From Edaphochlamys debaryana (Eukaryota; Chlorophyta; Chlorophyceae; Chlamydomonadales), in assembly GCA_016858145.1 (NCBI GenBank), contig JAEHOE010000003.1, positions 1,922,001-1,986,000 on the forward strand: a stretch of 64,000 nucleotides of DNA, read 5' to 3'. Each line of letters opens with the position of its first letter. Positions within the stretch are counted from its first letter, which is position 1. Shown here in pieces: positions 34,024 to 45,400 of this stretch. Below the pieces are notes generated by a model. It was not told where the DNA came from. It did no database searches and saw only the letters and a program-made list of their open reading frames with translations. A program made the position numbers and the translations under genes.

Positions 34024-36580
34024 ATGCTGCGGTTTGGGGTTCAGCCTCTCGCGGCACCAGGCACCGCGCTGCCCAATAGCACACCTGCTCATAGCCGAAT
34101 CACCCAGCGCCCTGGCCCTCGCCGTCTTGGAGCGTTCGCCGTGATGGCCGCCCGCTCCGATGTCAGCTCGGCCGCTGTTCGCGAGGCTCTCGTCTACACG
34201 GGCGAGGGCGCCGGTCCTCGCTCGGCAAAGCATGCGCTGATGGCGCTGCAGCGGGCGCTGGGGCCGACCGTGCAGGTGAGCGGGCGGGGTTCTTGGACCT
34301 GCAGAGGGCCCCGTGTGGGAGGGACTCTGCCCGCCCTCAACTTGGCACACTGCCCGCCCCCCGACTTGACCCTCCACCCCTTCCCCTCCCCTCAAACCCC
34401 AACCCTGTCAGGCCCGCTTCATCGACACCCAGGAGCTCCTGGCGGGCGCCTGGGCGGAGCGGGCGGTGCTGTTGGTCATGCCGGGGGGCGCGGATCTGCC
34501 GTACTGCAAGCACCTCAACGGCCGGGGCAACCGCCTGATCCGGAGTGAGCACGGGGGGGAGGGGACGGCACACGGCAGCGTAACGCGCCGGAAACGTGGG
34601 GCACTGTGGCAAGGGTCGGGCATCGGCCCTTGCCTACACCCTTCACCTTAAGGCGCATCATCCCAGCCCGCACCAACCGGTGTCGTTGTCTCTCATCACC
34701 CCCCTCCACCAGGCTTTGTGGAGGCGGGAGGGTCCTACCTGGGCATATGTGCGGGTGCCTACTACGCATGCGGCCGAGTGGAGTTCGAGCCGGGGTCGGC
34801 CCTGGAGGTGGGCGGAGGGGGGGCGGGGGGCGGGTCTCGAGAAGCACTACTGGGGGGAGCGGAGTGGAACTGCAAGGGTTTGGGTCTGCAGGAGGGGGGA
34901 TGTTGCAGGCAGGGACCGGGCGCAAGATGGGGGCTTTCCGCCTCGACTCAGTTTCCCGCTGTTGCATCTCCCATTGAGCCTATATCCCCACACACCTGCC
35001 CCCAGGTGGTTGGTGACCGAGAGCTGAGGTTCTTCCCGGGGAAGGCGCGGGGCGCCGCATACCCAGGTGGGCGCCTCTAGCTAGCGCAGGTTGAGGCAGA
35101 CGGCAACCGGCCATTCCCCCCTTGCCACCCAAGGCATCCATGCGTCCGCATCGTGCATCCCCCCTCCGTCGCCCCTGTCTGAACCTCTCTCCTGCCTCCT
35201 TGCCCTCCCTTCCCGCCCCAGGCTTCGACTACCGCAACGAAAACGGCGCCACCGCCGCGCCCCTGCGCTTCTGCCTGCCCTCGCGACCCGCCGGGCCCCC
35301 CGCCTCCACCTCCGCCTCCACCTCGGCCCCCACCTCCACCCCTTCCGCCTCCCCTTCTGCCTCCCCCCGCTACACCGGCACCAACACCGGCAACGGCAAC
35401 GGCAGCCCCTCCCGCCCCACCGCCGCCGCATCCTCACAACCTGCCCACGCCACTCCCTCCTCCGAGGGGCCGCGGCTGCGCGTTGCTGACGTGGCAGGGG
35501 CGGCGGCGGCCTGGGACCCAGCGCTCAAGGGCCGCCAGGGCTGGGTCTACTGCCGGGACTACTCCAACGGAGGCCCCGTGTTCGTGCCCCCGGGCCGCCA
35601 GCCGCCTAGCGCTTCCCCACACGCTTCGGGCCCAGCAACGACGACGACGGCGGCGGGGGCAGGGGCGGGAGGGGCTGGGGCGGGCAGCGGTGGCGGCGGT
35701 GTTCGGGCCTGGCATGACGGTGCGGAGGCCGGCGCGACGGCGGCGGTGGCCGCGGCGGCGGCGGGCGCCGCGGCGGCGGGGCCGGGCGTGGAGGTGCTGG
35801 CGGTGTACCCCGGCCTGGGGGACGCAGTGGCGGCGGTGCGGTGAGTCGGCCTTGCGATGTTCTGGGGGGTGGGGACCGCGGCCATCTGTTTCATCCAGGC
35901 CCTCATGCGGCCGCCACCACCTGCCTTGCCTTCCCCTTACCGGCACCAGCTCAAGCCCACCCGCATGCCCCCCCCCCCTCCCGCCCTCCCAACACAGCTG
36001 CCGCGTGGGCCGGGGCGTGGCGGTGCTGACCGGCACCCACCCCGAGCTGCCCGCGGAGGACCTCATCGCTGCGGGGGCCGCCATCGCCCCTCCCCCTCCC
36101 CACGCCCACGCCCACGCCTCCGCCCACGCCGCGGATGCCTCCCTCCACGCCAGAAGCCCCGGAGACGGAAACGGAAACGGCAATGGGAACGGGAACGGAA
36201 AGTTCGGGGCAGGGTCAGCGGCGGTGGCGCAGCACGGCGCGCACAGCACGCAGCACGGCGTGGCTGCGGCGCACAGCACGCGGCACGCGGCCGGCTCGTG
36301 GCAGGCGCGGCAGGCGGCCGAGGCGCAGCACCTGTCAGACCTGGGGGCGGAGCTGGCGGCGTGGGAGGCGCAGCGTCGGGGGCTGTGGGCGGCGCTGCTG
36401 CTAGCGTGTGCGGGGGCGGCGTTCCATGCAGAGGGGGCGGAGGGGGTGGAGGGGAGGGGGGGCTTGGCCGCGGCCAGGAGTGGGGGGCAGGACGTGGGGC
36501 ACGGGGACGTGGGTGCGCAGGGGGCGGGCGAGGAGGCGAGGGCGGGGCTGGTCAAGGCCGTGGCGTTGGTGGGGGTGTAG
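34024..36580 (+). CDS. Stand-alone BPL_N-domain protein
   Basis: The model is join(34024..34275, 34412..34544, 34713..34807, 35006..35066, 35222..35840, 35998..36580), giving 580 aa and closed. BPL_N is the glutamine-amidotransferase-like N-terminal domain of fungal biotin-protein ligase. Here it stands alone, with no biotin-ligase catalytic domain. Family blocks seen: VYTGEGAGPRSAKHAL, LLVMPGGADLPY (104-115), the nucleophile elbow YLGICAGAYYA with C141, VEFEPGSALEVVGDRELRFFPG, AAYPGFDYRNENGA, and CRVGRGVAVLTGTHPE (388-403). An Ala/Gly/Ser-rich insert of about 170 residues separates the last two, and the C-terminus is low complexity. The first 40 residues are Arg/Ala/Pro-rich, ending RRLGAFAVM, and could be an organelle transit peptide; a second ATG at 34144 would omit it. 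The reaction is unknown. Confidence 0.88.
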
Positions 36581-36715
36581 CGGGGTGTGGCGGGGTCGGA
36601 CGGGGTGGGCGGGTGTGTGGGAATGAAGCGGGTTTGGGCCCGCGTGTGGGCGCAAGACTTCTCGACCTGTGTCGACACACCCCAAGTCCTGCGATTCTAC
36701 TCACGCACTTGTACA

Positions 36716-36720
36716 TGTAA
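36716..36720 (+). terminator. TGTAA poly(A) signal of the BPL_N gene
   Basis: TGTAA lies 136 bp after the stop codon and 128 bp before the next gene's ATG, so the two same-strand genes are packed very closely. Confidence 0.75.
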
Positions 36721-36847
36721 CGCTACCTTGAGTTCCGCAGACGAGCCCTCAAGAGCCTTGACCGCGACAAGTTCCAACAGCAGCACCCCGTAGCCCGTGC
36801 CTTCCAGGGCCTTCCTCACAGCCGAAGCCGCTGACGCGCAGTCAGCC

Positions 36848-39800
36848 ATGCAAGCTGTCCTCTGTGCACAGCAGGACGAGGCAGATGCGGCGCGGCGCGA
36901 GAAGCAGGCGCAGGACCAGGAGGAGCTCGAGAGCGGCTCGCAGGCGTCAGCCGAGGACGCTCTCGCGGTCGCGGAGTTCGCTGTGAGCGACGACGCTTCC
37001 ATAAGCGACGTCGGCGAGGACGACGGAGATGCTGGGGCACACGAGTTTGGGGACGCGGAGTTCGGCGGCGAGCGCTGCGCGATGCGCGAGGCACTGCTGG
37101 CTGGTGCTAGCTCGCCAGAGGCTGGGCTGTGCGAGGGAGGCTGGTCGGGGGGCGGGCAGGCTCTGGCGCTAAGCGATGGCGAGCGGTGGACAGCAGGGGA
37201 GGGAGGCAGGGAGGGGATGGCGGGGCCGGGGGAGACGGCGGACCGGAGCCCGGGGGGGGAGGGGTGGCAGCGGCGGCCTACAGCGGCAGCGCCGCAAGGG
37301 CCCGAGGGAGCCGCCGGGCCGACTGGCAGCGCAGCTGGACCGCCGGTGGACCCAGCGGCGACGCCGAGCAGGCAGCCGCAGCAGCGGCACTGCTACGGTC
37401 TGTTGCCAGAGGACCGCCGGCGCTCTCCGAAATGGACTGGCGGCGGCGGCGGCGGCGGCAGCGGCAGCGGCGGTGGCAGCAACGAAGGGGAGGGGACGCC
37501 CATGCGATCCAAGCCTTGGGGCCAGGACGGCGGCGGCGGCCGCGGCGTCACCAGCTGGTCTCCGGGCGATGGCGGCGGCGGCGGCAGCGTCGCCAGCACT
37601 TGGCGCTACGCTGGCGGCAGCGCTGGCGGCGGCGGCGGCAGCCGATGCAGCTCTGCCGCCGCCACGCCGTCGTCATCAGCGGTGGCAACGGCAACGGCGG
37701 CGGCAATGGCGGCGGGGGCTGCCCGCGCTTCCGCCGCCTCCGCCAGGAGGAGCCTGGCGGCGCCGTTTGCGGGTGCCGAAGGAGCTGGCGGCGGCCGTTG
37801 GGTCACCGAGCCGTCGCCAACGCCGCCAACACACTCACACGCCTGGGCCCAGCCGCCACCGCAGCACGTCCCTCCGCACGCATCCGGCGGCGGCCCCTGG
37901 GCCCCGCATGCTGCGGCCGGAGCCGTGGCGTCCAGGCCACATGCACATCCCGAACAGCTGCGGCAGCACCCACACGCTCCGCCGATGTACGGCATCCCGC
38001 CCGGTGCCGCGCACGTGCGCGGAGATGGGCCGTACGGCACGCCGGCGCACTGGGCTGGCGCCCCTTCTGCCCCAGCTGGCGGCGGCGGCGGCAACGGCGG
38101 CGGCGTTGACGTCGTCGCCGCCGGTGACGTGGTGGTGGAGGCAGCGAGACGGCAGGCAGGTCCCCACGGTCCGTTCCACCCGCTGCCTCCTTGGCACAAC
38201 CTCACCTCACGCCAGGTGTTGTGGTGCCTCCCCAGGCCCTTCACCCCGCCTCCTCCCGCTTGCTGTCCCCCAGGGCGGCGAGCTGGAGGCGCATCCGCTC
38301 ACGACAGGATAGGTCCTGTCTGAGCCCCTTTCCCCCGACTTCCAACCCCCATCCCGCCCGCTTACTACACGCCCCCGCCCCCAGGGCGGCGAGCTGGTGG
38401 CTCTGTGCGACAGGCTGGTGGGCGCCTGGCGGGGGCGGTACGCGGCGGAGGCGGAGGCAGCGGGGGAGCTGCAGCTGGAGGTGGGGCAGCGGGTGGGGGC
38501 GGGGCCCGGGGCGGGGCGGGGCATGGGGGGCGAGGGAGCAGGGAAGAGCAGGCATGGAAGGGAACAGGGAGGAAGCAGTGGTGGGAAGGAGGCGGGGAGG
38601 CGAAGGGGCGAAGGGAGGGAACCGGCGGGGTTGCAATACACAGCTCAGCACTCAGTACTCTTTATGGGACCCCTCACGCATGGCCTCCTCGGCTCTGTCC
38701 CAGCAGCCGTCCCGCACGCCCCGCCTCTCTCCTGCCTCTGCAGCTGCGCATCTGTCAGCGCCGCTGCTCCGATGTGGAGGCGGCGGCGCGGGCGGCCAGG
38801 GCTGCGCAGGAGGCGGCGGAGGCGGCCGCAGCGGAGGCGGAGCGGCGACGGCAGGAGGCGGAAGGTGGGCCGCGGTGCTGGGGAGTTTTTGCTTTTGTCA
38901 TGTGCGCCGCCCTCCTGTTGCCCTTCAGCGTTCAGGAAGGGAGAAGGCACCCTGGGGTTTGGTCCTGCTTCATACCGCGCTTATTGCACCTTGAGGGCCC
39001 CGCACTCACGCCTTGAGGTCCCGTCTTGGCTGTCCCCGTTCCACCAGGCAAGCTGTCCGGGGAGTCTTCCCGAGCTGACGCAGCCGAGGCAGCGGCGGCC
39101 GCCGCCGAGGAGCGGGCGGCGGCGGCGGCGGCGGAAAGCCGGGCGGCGGTGGAGCGCGCGCATTCGACGGAAGCGGCCGCGGTGGAGGCGGCGGCGGCGG
39201 CGAGGGCGGAGGCGACGCAGGCGCGCTTCAAGGAGGAGGCAGCAGAGGCCAGGGCGCAGGTGCGGTGTGCGCGCTCGTTACGCCCACTTGATTTGGCAAT
39301 CCCGGCACGGTGAACTGAACTGAACTGAGCGATATCTACGGAAGTCCTTGTATCCTTGGATTGCGTTGGTATCTACGTCAATGCCTTCTGATCCTTACTT
39401 TCGATGGACCCACCCTCCTTGGCAGACAGCGGAGGCCGAGGCGGCACGCCTGGCGGCGGCGCTGTCAGAGGCGCAGGCCGCCGCCGCCGAGGCCGCCGAG
39501 AGCGTACGGCAGCTTCGTGCGGCAGCCGAAGAGTCACGGAACCAGCACCGGCGGGAGCTTGAAGCGGTGGCGACGACGGCGGCGGAGGCGACGGCGCGCG
39601 CTGAGGCGGCGGAGGCTGCCCGGGAGGTGGCGGAGCGGGCGCGGGAGGAGGCGCGGGCGCGGGCGCAGGCGGCCGCAGCGCAGGCGGACAGGGAGAGGGT
39701 GGAGGCGGCGGCCCTGCGACAGCAGATGGTGGGTGCAGCGGGAGGGGCCCGGCAATGAGTAAATCAATCTACAGCGCATGCGTCTGGGATCTTGCATCTG

Positions 39801-41451
39801 TAACTTGCATGGAGGGTCTCCTCCGTAGTTCCTCCCTCCGACGCCCCACTCAGGGCTCGTTCCTCTTGCTGTCAGGCTGACTGTGATCGGCAGTTGGTCG
39901 ACGCTCGGTCCTCGGCGGCGGCGCTGGCGGCGGCGGTGGAGGAGGGCGGCGCCGAGCTGGCGGCGTCGCGGGAGGCGGCGGCGGCGCTGCAGCGGGAGGC
40001 GTCGCGGGCGGGGCTGGCGGCGGCGACGCTGCGGCGACAGCTGGCGGAGGCGGAGGCGGCGCGGGCGGCGGCGGAGGCCAGGGCCGAGTCGGAGGCGGCG
40101 GCGGTGGCCGAGGCAGCGGCGCGGGGGATGGCGATGCAGGCAAGCGCTGGCGGGCGTCGTTGCGACGCAACCGCGGCTTCAAGACATTACCGTATTGCTC
40201 TAAAGCAGAACGGGGCATGCGGGGCTTCAGGGACGGCTAAAAGCCTTCTCTCAACCTTAGCCAAGCCACCTGCTTCCCTTGAATGCCCCTCCGCAGGAGG
40301 AGGTGGAGTCCCTGGGGCGCAAGCTGCTGGAGGTGCGCGGGGTGGCTGGGTGGGGAGGGGGGCCGCAGAGGGGGGCCCAGCGCTGCAGCGCACCGGTCCT
40401 CCGCAACCCAGCCCGAGCGGCGAGGCGAGGCTCGCGCCGTCCTTCCGTGCATCCGCCCCCCCTCATATCCCACTCCCGACCCCCACTCCCGACCCCCACA
40501 CTCCCAACCCCAGGCTGCCGACGAGATGTCGGCCCTGAGTGGCCGCCTGGAGCACGCGGAGGCGGGGCGGGCCGCCGCCGAGGCGGATGCCACCCGGCTG
40601 CGCGGCGAGGCGGAGGCCAACGCCACCCTGGCCTCGCAGCTGCGGCGGCGGGTGCAGTGCATGTGCGGGCAGGTACGTGCCGTACTGACTAACCACACAT
40701 CAACAGCACATCATGCGTTACAACCGTTACAAAGGCTCAAACTTTCGCTTACTAACGGCGGGCGCAGGAGGACGCGCTGGCGGCGCAGCCGCTCGAAACG
40801 CTCGAGGCCCTGGCGGCTACGGCGGAGGCGGCGCTGCCCCGAGTACGACACGCCATCGTGGCAGCGCGCGTGGCGGCGGCGCGGTCCGAGGCGGGCGAGG
40901 CGGCGGCGTGCGCGGTGTGCCTGGCGGCGGCTCGCGACACGTACCTCAACTGCGGTAGGGCTTGAGGGGCAGGCGGCTGGGCTGCCACGTGTGCCACACC
41001 CTAGTGGTGCGGTGCCCAGCCCTGTAGCGGCCCTGGCGGGGTCTTGAGGCTGAGGACCCAGACCTGTCGGCCCCGAGATTGTCAAGGATCCGGGCTGGGG
41101 GTGGAGGGGGGGGTCCAGGTATTGTGACAGGAGGGCGCCGGTTTGGCCCCAGCCGATGGCCATGGGGGCTGCGTGGCGAGATGTGTGCTGGGATCTCAAT
41201 TGTGAGAGATGTTAAGTGAGTGCGCAAGGCAGGGGAGTGCAGCAGGGGACGAAGGAAGGTCCAGCCTGCTGGTCAACCCGCAGTCCCCCACCGCATCTGG
41301 GCAAGGCCTGACCGGTCTTTGCCTCCCCCCATAATTGGCTCCCTTCCTGTGCTGCGCAGGCCACATCATCTGCCGGGGCTGCGCAGAGCGAGTGGAGCGC
41401 TGCCCCATCTGCCGGGCCGACATCATCAACCGCTCGCGCGCTTTCGTCTGA
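36848..41451 (+). CDS. Coiled-coil protein with C-terminal RING-HC finger
   Basis: The model is join(36848..38215, 38385..38480, 38744..38864, 39048..39259, 39426..39728, 39876..40139, 40297..40332, 40514..40672, 40768..40954, 41360..41451), giving 945 aa and closed. It is likely an E3 ubiquitin ligase. The RING is CxxC, C915-x-H917, C920xxC923, C930xxC933, starting at C901 (CAVCLAAARDTYLNCG, HIICRGC, CPIC), the RING-HC order at the extreme C-terminus as in MGRN/IAP-type ligases. Residues about 457-900 are Ala/Glu/Arg-rich heptads, so a long coiled coil for oligomerisation or substrate binding. Residues 1-456 are acidic, then Gly/Ser/Pro-rich disorder. The start chosen is the first ATG in frame after the previous gene's poly(A) signal. 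The intron at 40140-40296 is GC-AG. Confidence 0.87.
40140..40296 (+). other. GC-AG intron in the RING-finger gene
   Basis: The donor reads CAG|GCAAGC, the best-known GC donor form, and the acceptor CTCCGCAG. It joins the coiled-coil exons in phase 0. Reading through it instead breaks the heptad pattern and shifts out of the downstream frame. Confidence 0.8.
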
Positions 41452-41868
41452 GAGCGGGCTTGCACGCCTTGAAGAGTGGACACATCGTGCCTGCGCCAGT
41501 GTCTGCCAGGTGTCGTTACGCAAATGGTAGAGTGGCTGAGGCGTCGCGGCAGTGGGCCAGGACACTTGGTCTGACGAGTGGGGCCGCGCGGTGTGAACAG
41601 ACAATGGTGGTGACTGGCGAGAGAGGGAGATGACACTGGTTGATGGGGGTGGGGGCGTCCAGAGTGAACGGCCTGTTACAGGAGGCCGGGCGCAAACTGG
41701 ACGCGCCCAGGTGCATGCCGCAGCGCGGCACACAGCCGCCCATCTCCCCCCGCTGTGACAACGTCCTGTCGTGCGTTCACAAGCAGCCCCTGACGAAAGG
41801 GGTAAATGTGCGCGCTTGTCGTCATCTCGCCAATCCTCGACGAGCTGATGGGGTCTGAATGGGTTCTC

Positions 41869-41886
41869 TGTAAGTTGGCAATGTAA
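41869..41886 (+). terminator. Two TGTAA poly(A) signals of the RING gene
   Basis: TGTAA occurs at 41869-41873 and 41882-41886, about 420 bp after the stop codon. Confidence 0.7.
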
Positions 41887-41917
41887 GGCAATGGCGTCGA
41901 CGTGAACAGGCCGTGCG

Positions 41918-41922
41918 TTACA
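41918..41922 (-). terminator. TGTAA poly(A) signal of the cyclase gene
   Basis: TTACA on the plus strand, 507 bp past the minus-strand stop codon. It is only about 32 bp from the opposing gene's signal, so the two 3' ends meet or overlap. Confidence 0.6.
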
Positions 41923-42428
41923 GCGCTTGTGTTCGGCAACCCAGCGAGAGGTTCCGTCTCAACCTTATTTCCACAGCCGCGTCGAGCCGTTGTGCTCCTA
42001 CGAAAGGCTCCAGTACAAACGTTCTCGTCATGCACGACAATTCAGCAATCATGGCACGTGCATTCACACGAACGTGCCTGTTCAGATCCGCATGCGTACT
42101 AGCAAGAAGACCAACGCGCTTGCTGACCCTGCTCTTGACGACCACAGCCTCAATTAAGCCAAGTACACCACCCGGAAGATCAACCAACAACAAGTAAGCC
42201 CCAGAGAAGAGTCACACGCACGCACAAGCCACAGACACACACACCCCACCCGAAGATTGCCCTACCAGTTTGGCCCCAAAGCTGGGGACCACGCATGCAC
42301 AAGCCGCGTACATACGGTATGTCCCGGACTCCGAAGGTTGCCTCGAGCCAGTACCTCCAAGTGCTCGGCAAGCTCGCAACTTTCGCACGGCCGGCACCCA
42401 ACACCGCCTGCGAAGTACTCAATCCACA
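41923..42428 (-). other. 3' UTR of the cyclase gene
   Basis: About 500 bp between the cyclase stop codon and its likely poly(A) signal. It is less GC-rich than the coding exons. No other gene was seen. Confidence 0.55.
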
Positions 42429-45400
42429 CTACAGCGGCGGCCCCTCGATGTCCCCCGCAGTGCGCAACCCACGCCGCCCCTCCCCAACCAACGACGCCCC
42501 CGTCCTCGAGCCCCCCCGCGCCTCCGGCCCCGAGCCCCGTTGCACCTCCGGCCCCGAGCTCCGCTGCGACTCCGGCGCCGATCCGCGTTGCCTCTCGGAG
42601 CCCGAGCCCCTCTGCACTTCAGGCCCTGAACCTCTTTGCACCTCCGGCCCCGAGCCCCTCTGCGCGTCAGAGCCCGAGCCCCTCTGCGCCTCCGGCCCCG
42701 ACCCGCGTTGCGCCTCAGAGCCCGAGCCCCGCTGCCCCTGCTCCAACCCCGCCACCGCCAGCCCCTGCTCCGCGCTTGTGGTGGTGCCGCGCGCCGCGTG
42801 CCGGTCCCGCTCCAGGCGCCACAGCTCCAAGGAGCCCCGCACGCCCTTGAGCAGCACCTCGCCCAGGCAGCACGCCCGCACGCCCCGGTCCAGGTACGGC
42901 AGCGCCGCCTCCAGCACGGCACCGCTGGCCATGACCTGTACAGCAGGGAGGGGCGAGAGGGTCAGGCAGGAGGGGTGGGTTTCGCTGGGGGTGAGGGGGT
43001 TGTGAGGGTTACGGGGGCTGGGCGGGTGCGGACACGGGCGAGGTGCTGCTCAACACAACAGTCCTCCTCTTTCTGCACCGCATCGCACTGACTAGTGTGA
43101 AGCCAACACAGCCGTCCTCCTAAGCTTAGAACAGCCGCCAGCCTCCAAAAATCATGCCTCACCGAGCAACTACCCCGCTCATCCATCCTGCCCAATGCCC
43201 CAATCTGCCCCATGACCATCGTTTCTCTCTCCAAACCCACGCCTTGCCGCCACCTCACCGCCGCGGTCTTGGCCTTGGCGCTGATGCGCGCCGCCCGGTT
43301 CATGGGCCGACCCACGTAGTCCAGGCGGCCGGTGCGGGGCACCAGCCGCACCATGGCCCGGCCGTAGTCCACTCCAATGCGCAGACGGAAGCCGCGCCGC
43401 ATGAGCACATCGCCTGGGGAATAAGTTCGAGGCCAGGTTCAGGGGCTGGGGCAGTGTGAGAGACGGTGCCCGGGACGCATGTCAGGCGCAGGACGTGTGT
43501 TGGACACGGTGGTGGGGCTCGATAGGCTCTATAGAGGCTAAGAGGCTCTATACGCGGAATCTTAAACCCTACGCGCGGAGCGATTGGAGTGACCCGAGGC
43601 CAGACCGTGGCTAACCCATAGGGAGTCCGAGCGCGGCTGTATGTGAGCGCGGCGCGGCACGCACCCTCCCACTCCTCCTCCGTCAGCTCGTGCTCCAGGA
43701 ACTCGGGCGGCCAGTCGGCGGTGAGCATGGCATCCACCATGTCCAGACCCCACAGCACGGCCTGCGGGGGAGGGGGGCGCGTGTGGGAGTGGGCGTGTGG
43801 ATGTGGGTGAGTCGGTGAGAGCGCGCGATGAGCGAGCGAGATGGGAATAAAGCGTGGGGGCACGAATACGCACCCTGGACCCGCTTACCCCCGCCCGCCC
43901 AGGCCCAGGGCACCCCCGACAGTGTCAGCCCCTCACCCGCTCCGGCGCCCCAAACACCAGCACCCAGTGGCCGCCGTCCGCCGACGAAGCCACCACGTAG
44001 CCGCCGTGCTTGGCCGCCAGCTGCTGCGCCAGGGAGGCGAACAGCGCCAGGGCCACGTGCACCACCCCCTGGGCCGAGCCCTGACTCGACCCGCCCGCGC
44101 CGGCGCCACCGCCCGCGCCCGCACTGAACCCCGGGCCGGCGCCGGCGCCAGGGCCGGGGCCGGAGCTGTTGGTGGTGGAGCGTGGCGGCGCGTTGGCGGC
44201 GGGCACGGTCCCGTCGCCGGAGGCCTGCCCGAACGGAGGCGTGTCAGGCGCGGGCGTCCTCGACGGGCGCTGGTAGAGCTGGGGCGCCTGCTGGCGGGAG
44301 TTGGCGTTGGGGCCGGAGGCCACTCGTTGCGCCCTTTCCGAGGCCACGCGTTCCCAGGCCAGGAGGGTCTCGACGCCCAGGGCGGAGCAGAAGACGGGCG
44401 CGACGAGGCCGGCCGGGGCGGAGAGGCAGCCGGGCGCGACCTCGAGCAGGCGCCGGACGGGGGAGGCCAGCAGGGCCAGGCGCGGCACCAGCGCCGGGGA
44501 GACCGCAGTAAAGAGCTCGCGGGCCCGCGTGGCGTCACGGGCCCGGCCGGGCCCGGCATCTGCAGCGGCGCGCGATGAAAGCAGGGCCCGGGCGCGTTTT
44601 AGACAGGGACGGAGAGGGGGAGATACGCCGAGCACACCTGGCACAGCTCCAGACCAGCATCACGTCCGCCCTGCCCCCACCCACGAGACCTTCCTCCAGA
44701 TGCCTGAGCCCGACCCGCACGAGGCTCCATCACGGCCTCGCCCTCGCACCCCTGACCGGCGCGCCTGCCCCGTGCCTCCCCACCCACCGTGCGCCCCCTG
44801 CGCCACGTACTCCCCCAGCTGCAGCACCAGGGCGTCGGGCGCAGCGCCCGGCTCGCGCCTCAGCCGCTGCTGCAGCGCTCGGAAGCAGGCGCCGGAGAGC
44901 ACCACCACGCCGCCCTGGGGGTGGTGGTGGGGAAAGAGGCAGGGGGTTGGGGCCCAGGGTCAGTGTGGTCGTGGGGACCACATAGGGGTGGCACCCTCGC
45001 GTCGTACTCGGGGGTGCCGTACGCGGGACCCGCACGCTTCCCGTACCCACCATCGCCGAGTCTTCGACCTCCTTGGCCACCGCAAGGAAGGGCCCCGCGT
45101 ACGCCACCGCCTCGGCGCCGCCACCGGGCCGATCAACAGCCACCTGGGGGGTGAGGGGTGGGGGAGTGGGGAGCGGCAGAGTCGTGAAGAGGTAGAGTCA
45201 CAGCAAGGTTCAGACGAGGCACACCAACTGGGCAGAGTAAGGACCAAGGAGGCTGAAGGAGGTGAAGGAATGGGCTTCCGTGCTTAATGCTACGTGCTTG
45301 CACCCCAGAACTGAGCGTTGGCAAACGAGCAACACCCACCTCGCTGTCCCGAGGGCCCGAGTGCAGACCGATGCGCACTCGGAGGCCGCGGAACGCCAGG

